Assembly: GCA_948441955.1 (NCBI GenBank)
Contig: CAOJQZ010000089.1
Span: 1 to 8,255 of the forward strand
Source of the DNA: an uncultured Lachnospiraceae bacterium
GTDB lineage: Bacteria > Bacillota > Clostridia > Lachnospirales > Lachnospiraceae
DNA: 8,255 bases
Direction of reading: 5' to 3'
Position 1 is the first letter of the stretch, and each line of letters begins with the position of its first letter. A program made the position numbers and the translations under genes. The notes under the pieces are model-generated. The model saw only the letters and a program-made list of their open reading frames with translations, did no database searches and was not told where the DNA came from. Positions 1-6,066 of the stretch are shown in pieces.

Positions 1-412
1 TATCTGTAAGCTGCAGGCATAGAATATTCTCATTCTCAAAAGCATATTTTGCATTCTGGAACATGCTCCTTTCCACAACGCTCCTGTTATTCAGCTCTAT
101 AAGAAAACTCTCAAAATATTCTGCCATAATGTTTTCCGGCGTATACTGCCCGGAAAGCTCAAAGCATTCCAATATCTGTACGGTAAGCCTGCTTTGGCTG
201 AAAAGCTGTGTTTTTATCAGATGCTCCATATCATAAATATGGTTTTTCTGAATCAAATGGGGGCTTTTTAAATGTACTTTAATAAAGGTACGCATAGAAT
301 TTGTCGCTATCTTTATAACCCGTACCTCTGAAAATAATGCTTTCAGTTCATCCCTTGGCTTTAACGTAGGAAATACTTCAAAAAAAAGTTTGCCTGTCTC
401 TTCTCTATTCAT
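1..412 (-). CDS. polC: PolC-type DNA polymerase III alpha subunit, N-terminal fragment (runs off the left edge)
   Basis: Reading leftward from ATG at 412-410 there is an open frame with no stop to the window edge, giving 137 complete residues. It starts MNREETGKLFFEVFPTLKP and contains HLIQKNHIYDMEHLIKTQLF and ELSGQYTPENIMAEYFESFL. This matches my memory of the N-terminal region of PolC, the large Gram-positive replicative polymerase (about 1,400-1,500 residues, with a built-in 3'-5' exonuclease) that extends DNA at the fork. The exonuclease, polymerase and zinc-binding regions lie outside the window. The start overlaps the ispG stop by 8 bases (ATGAATAG), and an AGGAG lies 13 bases upstream inside ispG, so translation is probably coupled to ispG. 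The ispG-polC order also fits what I recall for Lachnospiraceae. The identification rests on N-terminal resemblance only. The exact start is less certain because the ribosome binding site spacing is long. Confidence 0.83.
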   Translation of the reverse strand, partial: MNREETGKLFFEVFPTLKPRDELKALFSEVRVIKIATNSMRTFIKVHLKSPHLIQKNHIYDMEHLIKTQLFSQSRLTVQILECFELSGQYTPENIMAEYFESFLIELNNRSVVERSMFQNAKYAFENENILCLQLTD

Positions 413-1460
413 TCCAATGCAGCAGCTCCTGTCTTAATGTTTCCAGCAATTCCTTTTCCTTTACCTTTTTTACAATCTCACCCTTCTTAATCAGAAGACC
501 TTCACCAATACCGCCTGCAATGCCGATATCCGCTTCCTTTGCTTCTCCCGGTCCGTTTACCACGCAGCCCATTACGGCGACCTTAATATCAAGAGGAATG
601 TCCGAAACCATCTCCTCCACCTGGTTTGCAAGACCTATGAGGTCAATCTTTGTTCTCCCGCAGGTCGGACAGGAGACCACCTCAATGCCTCCTTTTCTAA
701 TGCCCAGAGTCCTTAAAATAAGCTTTGCGGATTTAATCTCTTCAATGGGATCTCCAGTAAGGGAAACCCTTATCGTATCACCGATTCCCTGATACAGGAT
801 CAGCCCAAGACCGACAGAGGATTTTATATTCCCTGCAAGAAGCGTTCCCGCCTCAGTAATCCCCACATGGAGCGGATACGGACATTCTTTCGCAATCTGC
901 TCATGGGCTTTTACGCACATCAGAACGTCGGAAGACTTAATACTGACCACCAGCTCCTCATACCCCAGCCTTTCAATCATATGTACTTTATCTAAGGCGC
1001 TTTCTACCAAGCCTTCCGCTGTCACACCATTATATTTCTCTGTCAGCGCTTTTTCAAGAGAACCGCTGTTTACCCCGACACGGATGGGCACATGATACTC
1101 CTTGGCCTTATCAACCACCGCCTTTACACGGGAAGCATCCCCGATATTTCCCGGATTGATCCGTATCTTATCTGCGCCATGTTCAATAGCCTCTATTGCG
1201 AGCCTGTAGTCAAAATGAATATCTGCCACAAGGGGAATATGTATCTGCCTCTTAATCTCTGAAAGAGCCGCCGCCGCCTCATGTGTCGGAACCGCGCAGC
1301 GGATAATCTCGCAGCCCGCATGTTCAAGAGAAAGTATCTGGGATACTGTTTCTTTTACATTCTCAGTCCTGGTATTCGTCATAGACTGAATGGCAACCGG
1401 ACTGCCGCCGCCGATGGTTACATTGCCGATGGTTACTTTTTTTGTGTGTTCTCTGTACAT
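405..1460 (-). CDS. ispG: 4-hydroxy-3-methylbut-2-enyl diphosphate synthase (IspG/GcpE)
   Basis: IspG is the 4Fe-4S enzyme that reductively converts methylerythritol cyclodiphosphate to HMBPP, the next-to-last step of the MEP isoprenoid pathway, in the cytosol with ferredoxin or flavodoxin as electron donor. The 351-residue protein is the usual length of the bacterial short form. It has the N-terminal TIM-barrel segment (about 1-250; VTIGGGSPVAIQSMTNT, INPGNIG at 101-107, VGVNSGSLE at 128-136) and the C-terminal cluster domain. The three cluster cysteines are visible: C264 and C267 (SCPTCGR) and C299 (MGCVVNGPGE). The conserved glutamate is E306 and GIAGG follows. The ATG is preceded by AAGGAG and AAAGGA at good spacing, and the N-terminus fits the family. 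polC starts within its last codons. The gene often found upstream in clostridia (rseP, after dxr) is not here; a small membrane protein gene and a terminator precede it instead. All key residues are intact. Confidence 0.97.
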   Translation of the reverse strand: MYREHTKKVTIGNVTIGGGSPVAIQSMTNTRTENVKETVSQILSLEHAGCEIIRCAVPTHEAAAALSEIKRQIHIPLVADIHFDYRLAIEAIEHGADKIRINPGNIGDASRVKAVVDKAKEYHVPIRVGVNSGSLEKALTEKYNGVTAEGLVESALDKVHMIERLGYEELVVSIKSSDVLMCVKAHEQIAKECPYPLHVGITEAGTLLAGNIKSSVGLGLILYQGIGDTIRVSLTGDPIEEIKSAKLILRTLGIRKGGIEVVSCPTCGRTKIDLIGLANQVEEMVSDIPLDIKVAVMGCVVNGPGEAKEADIGIAGGIGEGLLIKKGEIVKKVKEKELLETLRQELLHWNE

Positions 1461-1525
1461 GAATCCTTTCTCCTTATCCTATCATTCATCTTTTCAACTG
1501 CCTGAACCAGCCCTTTATTTTATAG

Positions 1526-1563
1526 AAAAAGACACCTCATATTCCTATGTGAAGTGCCTTTTT
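1526..1563 (-). terminator. Rho-independent terminator after the small membrane protein gene
   Basis: Read on the minus strand, a 14-base-pair stem (arms 1563-1550 and 1539-1526) encloses a 10-base loop. It begins with five A-T pairs and ends in a run of five U, followed by CUAUAAAAU. Two of the pairs are G-U wobbles on the minus strand. Those same positions would be A-C mismatches on the plus strand, so the structure is better formed in the minus direction. It lies about 50 bases after the stop of the membrane protein gene and about 65 bases before the ispG ATG, and should separate these two units at least in part. Confidence 0.78.
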
Positions 1564-1610
1564 AAGACTGTATTACCGCCGTCCCTCTGCATAAGCCATA
1601 CTTTTTCTGC

Positions 1611-2072
1611 CTATTTTTTTACAAAGGTAAGCTGTTCCCCGTATTCACGCTCCGACAAAGTCAGCCTGTTACCCTCTATATTATAATCAAAAGTTGTCGC
1701 CACATAGGAAAGCGCGCTTTCCAGCGTTTCTTCTGTATATGCTCCATCTGCCTTCTTTACCTGTTTCTCAAGCTCCGCCATATCCTCTTTGATTGTAATC
1801 GTCTTTTCTTCTTTATCCAGCGTATATGCCATCTCTACACTGACATCCATTCCTTCGGAAATATCATATAGTTTTACGGTCATAGCTCCGCCCACATCGA
1901 CAATAAGCGCAAGATCTCCATCCTCACTCTCCCAGCTTCCCTCCAAAGGATTTGCCGTAAACATCTTCATAAGCAAATATACGGCAATCACAATAATCAG
2001 GACAGAGGAAACCAGTGTTACCACCTTCCAGATCTTACTTCGTTTTACTTCATCATCTCTCGCTATCATCAT
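1611..2072 (-). CDS. Small membrane-anchored protein of unknown function
   Basis: I do not recognise a specific family. From the chosen ATG (2072) the product has 153 residues. A short charged cytoplasmic head (RDDEVKRSK) comes first, then one hydrophobic segment at about 15-35 (VVTLVSSVLIIVIAVYLLMK). A soluble, probably extracellular domain follows; its start, NPLEGSWESEDGDLALIVD, resembles the lipocalin-like GxW openings of small secreted clostridial domains. There is no lipobox cysteine and no other membrane segment. The frame extends 6 codons upstream to an ATG at 2090, but that start has no ribosome binding site. The ATG at 2072 has AGAGGA 9 bases away, so I prefer it; another ATG follows directly at 2069. 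The gene has its own promoter upstream and a strong terminator downstream, so it is probably a single-gene unit between panT and ispG. The existence of the gene is well supported; its function is not known. Confidence 0.8.
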   Translation of the reverse strand: MMIARDDEVKRSKIWKVVTLVSSVLIIVIAVYLLMKMFTANPLEGSWESEDGDLALIVDVGGAMTVKLYDISEGMDVSVEMAYTLDKEEKTITIKEDMAELEKQVKKADGAYTEETLESALSYVATTFDYNIEGNRLTLSEREYGEQLTFVKK

Positions 2073-2116
2073 TCCCAAAGATCCTCTCATTTGCTTCGTC
2101 AGCTATATTTAATAAA

Positions 2117-2146
2117 ATTATACCACATAGGGTAATCTTTATTCAA
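2117..2146 (-). promoter_or_regulatory. Sigma-A-type promoter of the small membrane protein gene
   Basis: On the minus strand TTGAAT (2146-2141) and a perfect TATAAT (2122-2117) are separated by 18 bases. Transcription would start near 2110, leaving a leader of about 38 bases before the preferred ATG at 2072. It sits directly after the panT stop, where no terminator hairpin is visible, so the gene could also be reached by read-through from panT. Confidence 0.7.
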
Positions 2147-2172
2147 TATTACACGAATGAAAGTTCAAATCA

Positions 2173-2829
2173 TTATTTTGATATCTGCGCACAAAGCATC
2201 GGCATATTCATTCGCCTGAATACCTGGATTAAAATCTTTCCAAGAGCCAGTACAAGAATCGCTGCCGCAACCGCCTCCGGAACTCCGGAAGCTGTCACTG
2301 TTCCCATGATAAGCCCCCATACTGCAGTAACGCCTACCTCCCTGGCATCTGCATATTGCTGTGCAAAAAGCAGATAGATACTTCCCATAACCGAGACCGT
2401 ATTTACCATGGAGCCTGCAAATCCTGTAATCGCAAGAGCAGCCAACTGATTTACCTTTAATCTCTCAAGCAGAATAAAAAGCCATCCTGCCGTAATACCG
2501 ATCAGCATTCTGCATCCCACAGAAATCCACAGAGCCTTCACTGACCCTAAAAGTCCCGTCGTACTCATGAACGGTGAGAACGCAAAAGATAAAAGGGTAG
2601 GCGCCATCGTATTGCTGATAAGCGAGCAAACACCGAATACGGCCCCTAATATCGCTCCGGCAGACGGTCCTAATAATATTGCTCCGATGATTACCGGAAT
2701 GTGTACAGTTGTCGCCTTAATAATCGGAAGCTGAATCATACCGAGGGGCGTATTCGCCAGCACGATAACAATCGCTGCCATAAGTGCAACACTGACCATC
2801 CATCTTGTGTCATGTCTTACTTCTTTCAT
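2173..2829 (-). CDS. panT: ECF transporter substrate-binding (S) component, predicted pantothenate type (PanT)
   Basis: This 218-residue integral membrane protein has about six hydrophobic segments (about 11-29, 46-72 covering two, 96-122, 128-156, 165-205), the usual size and layout of an S component of an energy-coupling factor vitamin transporter. The region around 43-74 (HIPVIIGAILLGPSAGAILG, then FGVCSLISNT) and 77-88 (PTLLSFAFSPFM) resemble the family that includes PanT. TM1 has an AxxxA motif (A15, A19), the type of motif S components use to dock on EcfT. It would work with the shared EcfT and EcfA/A' ATPase module, which is not in this window. The substrate call rests mainly on the divergent neighbour coaBC, which acts on phosphorylated pantothenate; family resemblance alone gives the S component class. 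The ATG has AAGGAGG 9 bases upstream. A strong promoter and a palindrome lie in front of it. Confidence 0.82.
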   Translation of the reverse strand: MKEVRHDTRWMVSVALMAAIVIVLANTPLGMIQLPIIKATTVHIPVIIGAILLGPSAGAILGAVFGVCSLISNTMAPTLLSFAFSPFMSTTGLLGSVKALWISVGCRMLIGITAGWLFILLERLKVNQLAALAITGFAGSMVNTVSVMGSIYLLFAQQYADAREVGVTAVWGLIMGTVTASGVPEAVAAAILVLALGKILIQVFRRMNMPMLCAQISK

Positions 2830-2853
2830 TATTCAATTCCTCCTTGTTATCAT

Positions 2854-2869
2854 TCCCGCTTAAGCGGGA
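2854..2869. promoter_or_regulatory. 16-bp perfect palindrome in the panT leader (possible operator)
   Basis: TCCCGCTTAAGCGGGA reads the same on both strands. Relative to the predicted panT start of transcription (about 2878) it covers about +9 to +24, a classic place for a repressor to block RNA polymerase. As RNA it could also form a 6-bp G+C-rich stem with a UUAA loop. It has no U-run after it and does not cover the panT ribosome binding site (2839-2845), so neither a terminator nor site masking is favoured. The cognate protein cannot be named from the sequence. Confidence 0.5.
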
Positions 2870-2884
2870 TACAATTACGGTTCG

Positions 2885-2913
2885 ATTATAGCAAATAAAT
2901 ATCCAGGTTGCAA
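2885..2913 (-). promoter_or_regulatory. Promoter of panT
   Basis: On the minus strand TTGCAA (2913-2908), a 17-base spacer, and a perfect TATAAT (2890-2885) with an extended -10 TG (TGCTATAAT). The predicted start of transcription is near 2878, giving a leader of about 49 bases that carries the palindrome and AAGGAGG. The -35 hexamer is the same six base pairs used by the coaBC promoter on the other strand. Confidence 0.78.
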
Positions 2914-2936
2914 CTTTCTTTTAAACGCAGTATATT
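2908..2936 (+). promoter_or_regulatory. Promoter of coaBC
   Basis: On the plus strand TTGCAA (2908-2913), a 17-base spacer, and TATATT (2931-2936). The predicted start is near 2943, leaving a short leader of about 20 bases that holds little beyond AAGGAGG (2948-2954), 9 bases before the ATG. The -35 element is self-complementary and coincides exactly with that of panT. Confidence 0.7.
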
Positions 2937-2963
2937 AAAAGTATCAAAAGGAGGATTATACCT

Positions 2964-4163
2964 ATGATTTTAAAGAATAAAACTATACTTCTGGGCGTTA
3001 CCGGAGGAATTGCAGCATATAAAAGCGCATATCTTGCCAGCTTGCTTGTGAAGGCCGGCGCTTCAGTCCATGTTCTTATGACGGAAAATGCGAAAAATTT
3101 TATTAACCCAATTACTTTTGAAACCTTAACAGGTCATAAATGTATTTCAGATACCTTTGACCGCAATTTTGAATTTCATGTTGAACATGTCGCCCTTGCA
3201 AAAAGAGCAGACGTAATCATGGTGGCTCCGGCAACCGCAAATGTACTTGCAAAGCTGGCGCATGGAATTGCAGATGATATGTTGACCACAACAATACTTG
3301 CAAGTAAAGCGCCCAAACTCATTGCGCCGGCCATGAATACCGGTATGTACGTAAATCCTGTAACTCAGGATAATCTAAAGCTTTTATCAAAATATGGCAT
3401 GAAGATTATTGCTCCGGCAAAGGGAAGGCTGGCCTGTGGAGACGAGGGAATCGGTAAAATGCCGGAACCAGAGATCTTATATGAGCATATCGCCAGAGAG
3501 GCTGCTTTCGAAAAGGATATGAAAGGCCTCCAGGTACTTGTAACTGCAGGTCCTACGCAGGAAGCAATTGATCCGGTCCGTTATATTACCAACCATTCTT
3601 CAGGAAAAATGGGATACAGCATCGCAAAAATATGTATGATGCGCGGCGCAGACGTAACTCTTATCACCGGAAAAACTGCACTTACACCGCCCATAGCTAC
3701 TACCGTTATTCCGGTTATATCCGCAAAGGATATGTATGATGCAGTGATAGAAAAAAGCGGAAAAATGGATATTATTATTAAAGCTGCGGCCGTCGCCGAT
3801 TATCGTCCGTCTCATATTTCCGGCGAGAAGGTAAAAAAATCCGATGCTTCTCTTTCTATCTCTCTGGAGCGCACTGACGATATTTTGAAATATCTCGGCG
3901 AACATAAAAAGGCCGGACAGTTTTTATGCGGATTTTCTATGGAAACAGAGAATATGCTGGAAAATTCCCGGAAAAAGCTGGAAAAAAAGCATCTGGATAT
4001 GATAGTGGCAAATAATCTCAAACAGCAAGGCGCAGGCTTTGAAACCGACACAAACATTATTACAATCATCACCCCTGATGCGGTAACAGAGCTTGAACTT
4101 ATGCATAAAGACAAGGCTGCTTTTGTACTGATAGATCATATTTTAAAAATTGCAAAAAAATAA
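2964..4163 (+). CDS. coaBC: Bifunctional phosphopantothenoylcysteine decarboxylase / phosphopantothenate-cysteine ligase (CoaBC, Dfp)
   Basis: CoaBC couples phosphopantothenate to cysteine (CoaB half) and decarboxylates the product to 4'-phosphopantetheine (CoaC half, FMN-dependent), two consecutive steps of coenzyme A synthesis in the cytosol. The 399-residue length is typical. CoaC occupies about 1-180: GVTGGIAAYK (11-20) for FMN, catalytic H75 (VEHVALAK), the PAMN motif with N125, and C158 in GRLACGDEGIG. CoaB occupies about 187-399: VLVTAGPTQEAIDPVR (191-206), N210 in ITNHSSGKMGYSIA, AAAVADYRP (274-282), and K289 in GEKVKK. These residues fall at the same numbers I recall for the E. coli enzyme, so both activities should be intact. 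AAGGAGG lies 9 bases before the ATG. It diverges from panT, whose product probably supplies the vitamin, and converges on radA. Confidence 0.97.
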   Translation: MILKNKTILLGVTGGIAAYKSAYLASLLVKAGASVHVLMTENAKNFINPITFETLTGHKCISDTFDRNFEFHVEHVALAKRADVIMVAPATANVLAKLAHGIADDMLTTTILASKAPKLIAPAMNTGMYVNPVTQDNLKLLSKYGMKIIAPAKGRLACGDEGIGKMPEPEILYEHIAREAAFEKDMKGLQVLVTAGPTQEAIDPVRYITNHSSGKMGYSIAKICMMRGADVTLITGKTALTPPIATTVIPVISAKDMYDAVIEKSGKMDIIIKAAAVADYRPSHISGEKVKKSDASLSISLERTDDILKYLGEHKKAGQFLCGFSMETENMLENSRKKLEKKHLDMIVANNLKQQGAGFETDTNIITIITPDAVTELELMHKDKAAFVLIDHILKIAKK

Positions 4164-4170
4164 AATGCCT

Positions 4171-4203
4171 TCAGGGATGCGGTAATTTATGCCTCATCCC
4201 TGA
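4171..4203. terminator. Hairpin between the convergent ends of coaBC and radA, probable terminator
   Basis: A perfect 9-bp inverted repeat (TCAGGGATG at 4171-4179 with CATCCCTGA at 4195-4203) is extended after one mismatch by four further pairs (4181-4184 with 4190-4193) around a 5-base loop. On the minus strand the stem is followed, after five bases, by TTTTATTTTTTT (4165-4154), so it should end the clpC-radA transcript. On the plus strand the stem lies 8 bases after the coaBC stop but no strong U-run follows, so termination of coaBC there would be weaker. The minus-strand U-run partly overlaps the end of coaBC. Confidence 0.65.
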
Positions 4204-4245
4204 TTACATCGACATTATCTTCTTCCTATTTCAAAAACTGAATTT

Positions 4246-5595
4246 TCACAATAGATGCATCGCCTGATTGACTGTCTTCACCCCGATGACTTCAATTCCT
4301 TCTGGCTTCCCCACAGTTTTCATCGACACCTCCGGTATGATACATGTCTGAAATCCCAGCTTCTTTGCCTCTGCCACGCGCTGCTCCGGCATCGTAACGG
4401 CACGAACCTCCCCGCTTAGTCCCACCTCTCCAAATACAATCGTATTCCCGGATACTGGTTTATTTTTATAACTCGATACAATTGACATGACAATTCCAAG
4501 GTCTGTAGCAGGCTCGTTCATACGGATTCCGCCTGCAATATTCACATAGGCGTCATAATTAGAAAGCGGTAAGCCTAATCTCTTCTCCAGAACGGCCATC
4601 AGAAGATTTACCCGATTATAATCAAGACCAGCTGCCGTTCTTCTTGGCATCCCAAAATTGCTTCGGCACACCAGCGCCTGTATTTCCAACAGCATTGGAC
4701 GGGTTCCTTCTATTGCACAGGCCACCACCGATCCAGAAGCACACTCCGGCCTTCCGCTCAGCATATACTCAGATGGATTTTCTACTTCTATAAGTCCTTT
4801 TTCCCCCATCTCAAATACCCCGATTTCGTTTGTGGATCCGAAACGGTTCTTTACACCTCGTAAAATCCGGTAAGATGCGTGTCTGTCCCCTTCAAAGTAC
4901 AGCACCGTATCCACCATATGCTCCAGCACCCTCGGACCTGCCACCGTGCCTTCCTTCGTTACATGGCCGACGATAAATATTGATATTCCGAGCCCTTTAG
5001 CAAGCTGCATGAATACATTCGTAGATTCCCTTACCTGAGAAACACTTCCCGGAGCAGAAGCTACATTTTCATCATACATAGTTTGGATGGAATCAATCAC
5101 CACCATATCCGGCTTCTGATCCTGGATGATATCTCGTATAATATCCAGGTTTGTCTCACACAAAAGATAAAGACTGTCTGAAAAATCTCCCATACGGTTT
5201 GCACGCATTTTAATTTGCTTTAAGGATTCTTCTCCAGATATATACAAAATATTTTTCTTTTTGTCGGACATTCGTTGGCACACCTGTAAAAGAAGCGTAG
5301 ATTTTCCGATACCCGGATCGCCTCCTACCAGCACAAGTGAACCGGGTACAATTCCGCCGCCTAACACCCTGTCAAGCTCTTTTATCCCTGTCAGCTCTCT
5401 TTCATCCTCTTCTGCCGCCACACTGGATAAAATAACCGCCTTCGTTTCTTTCCTCATTTTTACGGCCCCCGCTTTCGCAGGAGCCGCCTTTTCTTCCACA
5501 AATGTATTCCATTCTTTACACATAGGACACTGTCCAAGCCATTTACTTTCTTCGTGTCCGCAATTCTGACAGAAAAATATACTCTTTTTTTTCAT
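4246..5595 (-). CDS. radA: DNA repair protein RadA/Sms
   Basis: RadA is a RecA-related ATPase that helps process recombination intermediates and drives branch migration during homologous repair. The 449-residue protein has the full family layout. An N-terminal zinc finger has C9, C12, C23 and C26 (CQNC and CPMC). The ATPase core has Walker A GGDPGIGKST (91-100, K98) and Walker B VVIDSIQT (165-172). The family-specific KNRFG motif is at 249-253. A C-terminal Lon-like domain follows with VNIAGGIRMNEPATDLG (351-367) and FGEVGLSGEVRAV (388-400). The start is fixed by the zinc finger. The ATG lies 4 bases after the stop of the upstream unknown gene (TAAGGGAATG) with no good ribosome binding site at normal spacing, so it is probably translated by reinitiation. 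The clpC-radA link recalls the B. subtilis ctsR-mcsA-mcsB-clpC-radA-disA order, but disA does not follow here. Confidence 0.97.
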   Translation of the reverse strand: MKKKSIFFCQNCGHEESKWLGQCPMCKEWNTFVEEKAAPAKAGAVKMRKETKAVILSSVAAEEDERELTGIKELDRVLGGGIVPGSLVLVGGDPGIGKSTLLLQVCQRMSDKKKNILYISGEESLKQIKMRANRMGDFSDSLYLLCETNLDIIRDIIQDQKPDMVVIDSIQTMYDENVASAPGSVSQVRESTNVFMQLAKGLGISIFIVGHVTKEGTVAGPRVLEHMVDTVLYFEGDRHASYRILRGVKNRFGSTNEIGVFEMGEKGLIEVENPSEYMLSGRPECASGSVVACAIEGTRPMLLEIQALVCRSNFGMPRRTAAGLDYNRVNLLMAVLEKRLGLPLSNYDAYVNIAGGIRMNEPATDLGIVMSIVSSYKNKPVSGNTIVFGEVGLSGEVRAVTMPEQRVAEAKKLGFQTCIIPEVSMKTVGKPEGIEVIGVKTVNQAMHLL

Positions 5596-5599
5596 TCCC

Positions 5600-6013
5600 T
5601 TATTTTTTTACCACCCTGACCGCTACACGTTTATCTGTTGAAAGTTCTGCGCTGATACTCAGCTTTCCGCTTAAATTTGTCTTCATGTCTCCGACATTCA
5701 CATCATCCATATATACTACATATTCACTGTCAGCCTCAAGCTCCAGCGTAACCTGGGCATCCTGAGCTCCTGTTACGTAAAAGCTTATCTCCTTTTCTGA
5801 TGCCTTAAAATTCTCTACTGCTGTCCCTGGTACTGATTCGTACACAAACATACCATTTTTTTCAACCTTTGTGATCTCGGCAAATGTCTTGACCTTATAA
5901 ATATTCCCCTGAAATTCAAATCCATCAAGCTTCGTCTTGCTTTTAAGGGTATAATCTCCAAAGCTTAAGGTTCCGTCTGCTTCTGCTCTTAAAAGTTCTT
6001 TCACTGCTGCCAC
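5600..6013 (-). CDS. Conserved-looking soluble protein of unknown function between clpC and radA
   Basis: This is a 137-residue protein with no signal peptide, membrane segment or metal-binding cysteine cluster; it has no cysteine at all. The N-terminal half (MAAVKELLRAEADGTLSFG, then YKVKTFAEITKVEKNG) and the C-terminal half (QVTLELEADSEYVVYMDDVN, then GKLSISAELSTDKRVAVRVV) alternate hydrophobic and polar residues, which suggests a beta-rich fold, the second half resembling a small Ig-like or PEGA-like module. I recall close relatives in Lachnospiraceae, sometimes labelled 'endosialidase', a label that nothing in the sequence supports. The start is GTG (6013-6011), chosen because AGGAGG lies 8 bases upstream. 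It follows clpC by 53 bases with no terminator visible and precedes radA by 4 bases, so it is probably co-transcribed with both. Its function is unknown; location hints at a role near protein quality control or DNA repair, which is inference only. Confidence 0.85.
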   Translation of the reverse strand: MAAVKELLRAEADGTLSFGDYTLKSKTKLDGFEFQGNIYKVKTFAEITKVEKNGMFVYESVPGTAVENFKASEKEISFYVTGAQDAQVTLELEADSEYVVYMDDVNVGDMKTNLSGKLSISAELSTDKRVAVRVVKK

Positions 6014-6066
6014 CTGCGTTTCCTCCTAATGGTTTTTTGTACCTTCTATTATATATCATATAGTTT

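Noticed and set aside
520..1686. Plus-strand open frames over ispG and the terminator region
   Set aside because: They are shadows of ispG on the other strand, lack ribosome binding sites at their starts, and read through a terminator hairpin.
2073..2090. Upstream ATG at 2090 for the small membrane protein
   Set aside because: It has no Shine-Dalgarno site, whereas the ATG at 2072 has AGAGGA 9 bases away. The six extra residues add no recognisable feature. It remains possible.
2830..2878. A riboswitch (such as FMN) in the panT leader
   Set aside because: The predicted leader is only about 49 bases and holds one short palindrome; this is too small for known vitamin riboswitches and the conserved FMN elements are absent.
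3600..4139. Minus-strand open frames inside coaBC
   Set aside because: They lie antisense to a gene whose catalytic residues are all intact, have unnatural composition with many Cys, Ser and Phe, and match no family I know.
6048..6053. TATAAT on the minus strand before the clpC-radA middle gene, as a promoter
   Set aside because: At 16-18 bases upstream only TACAAA-like sequences are present, with no -35 match and no TG extension, in a generally A+T-rich spacer. A weak internal promoter cannot be excluded but is not supported.
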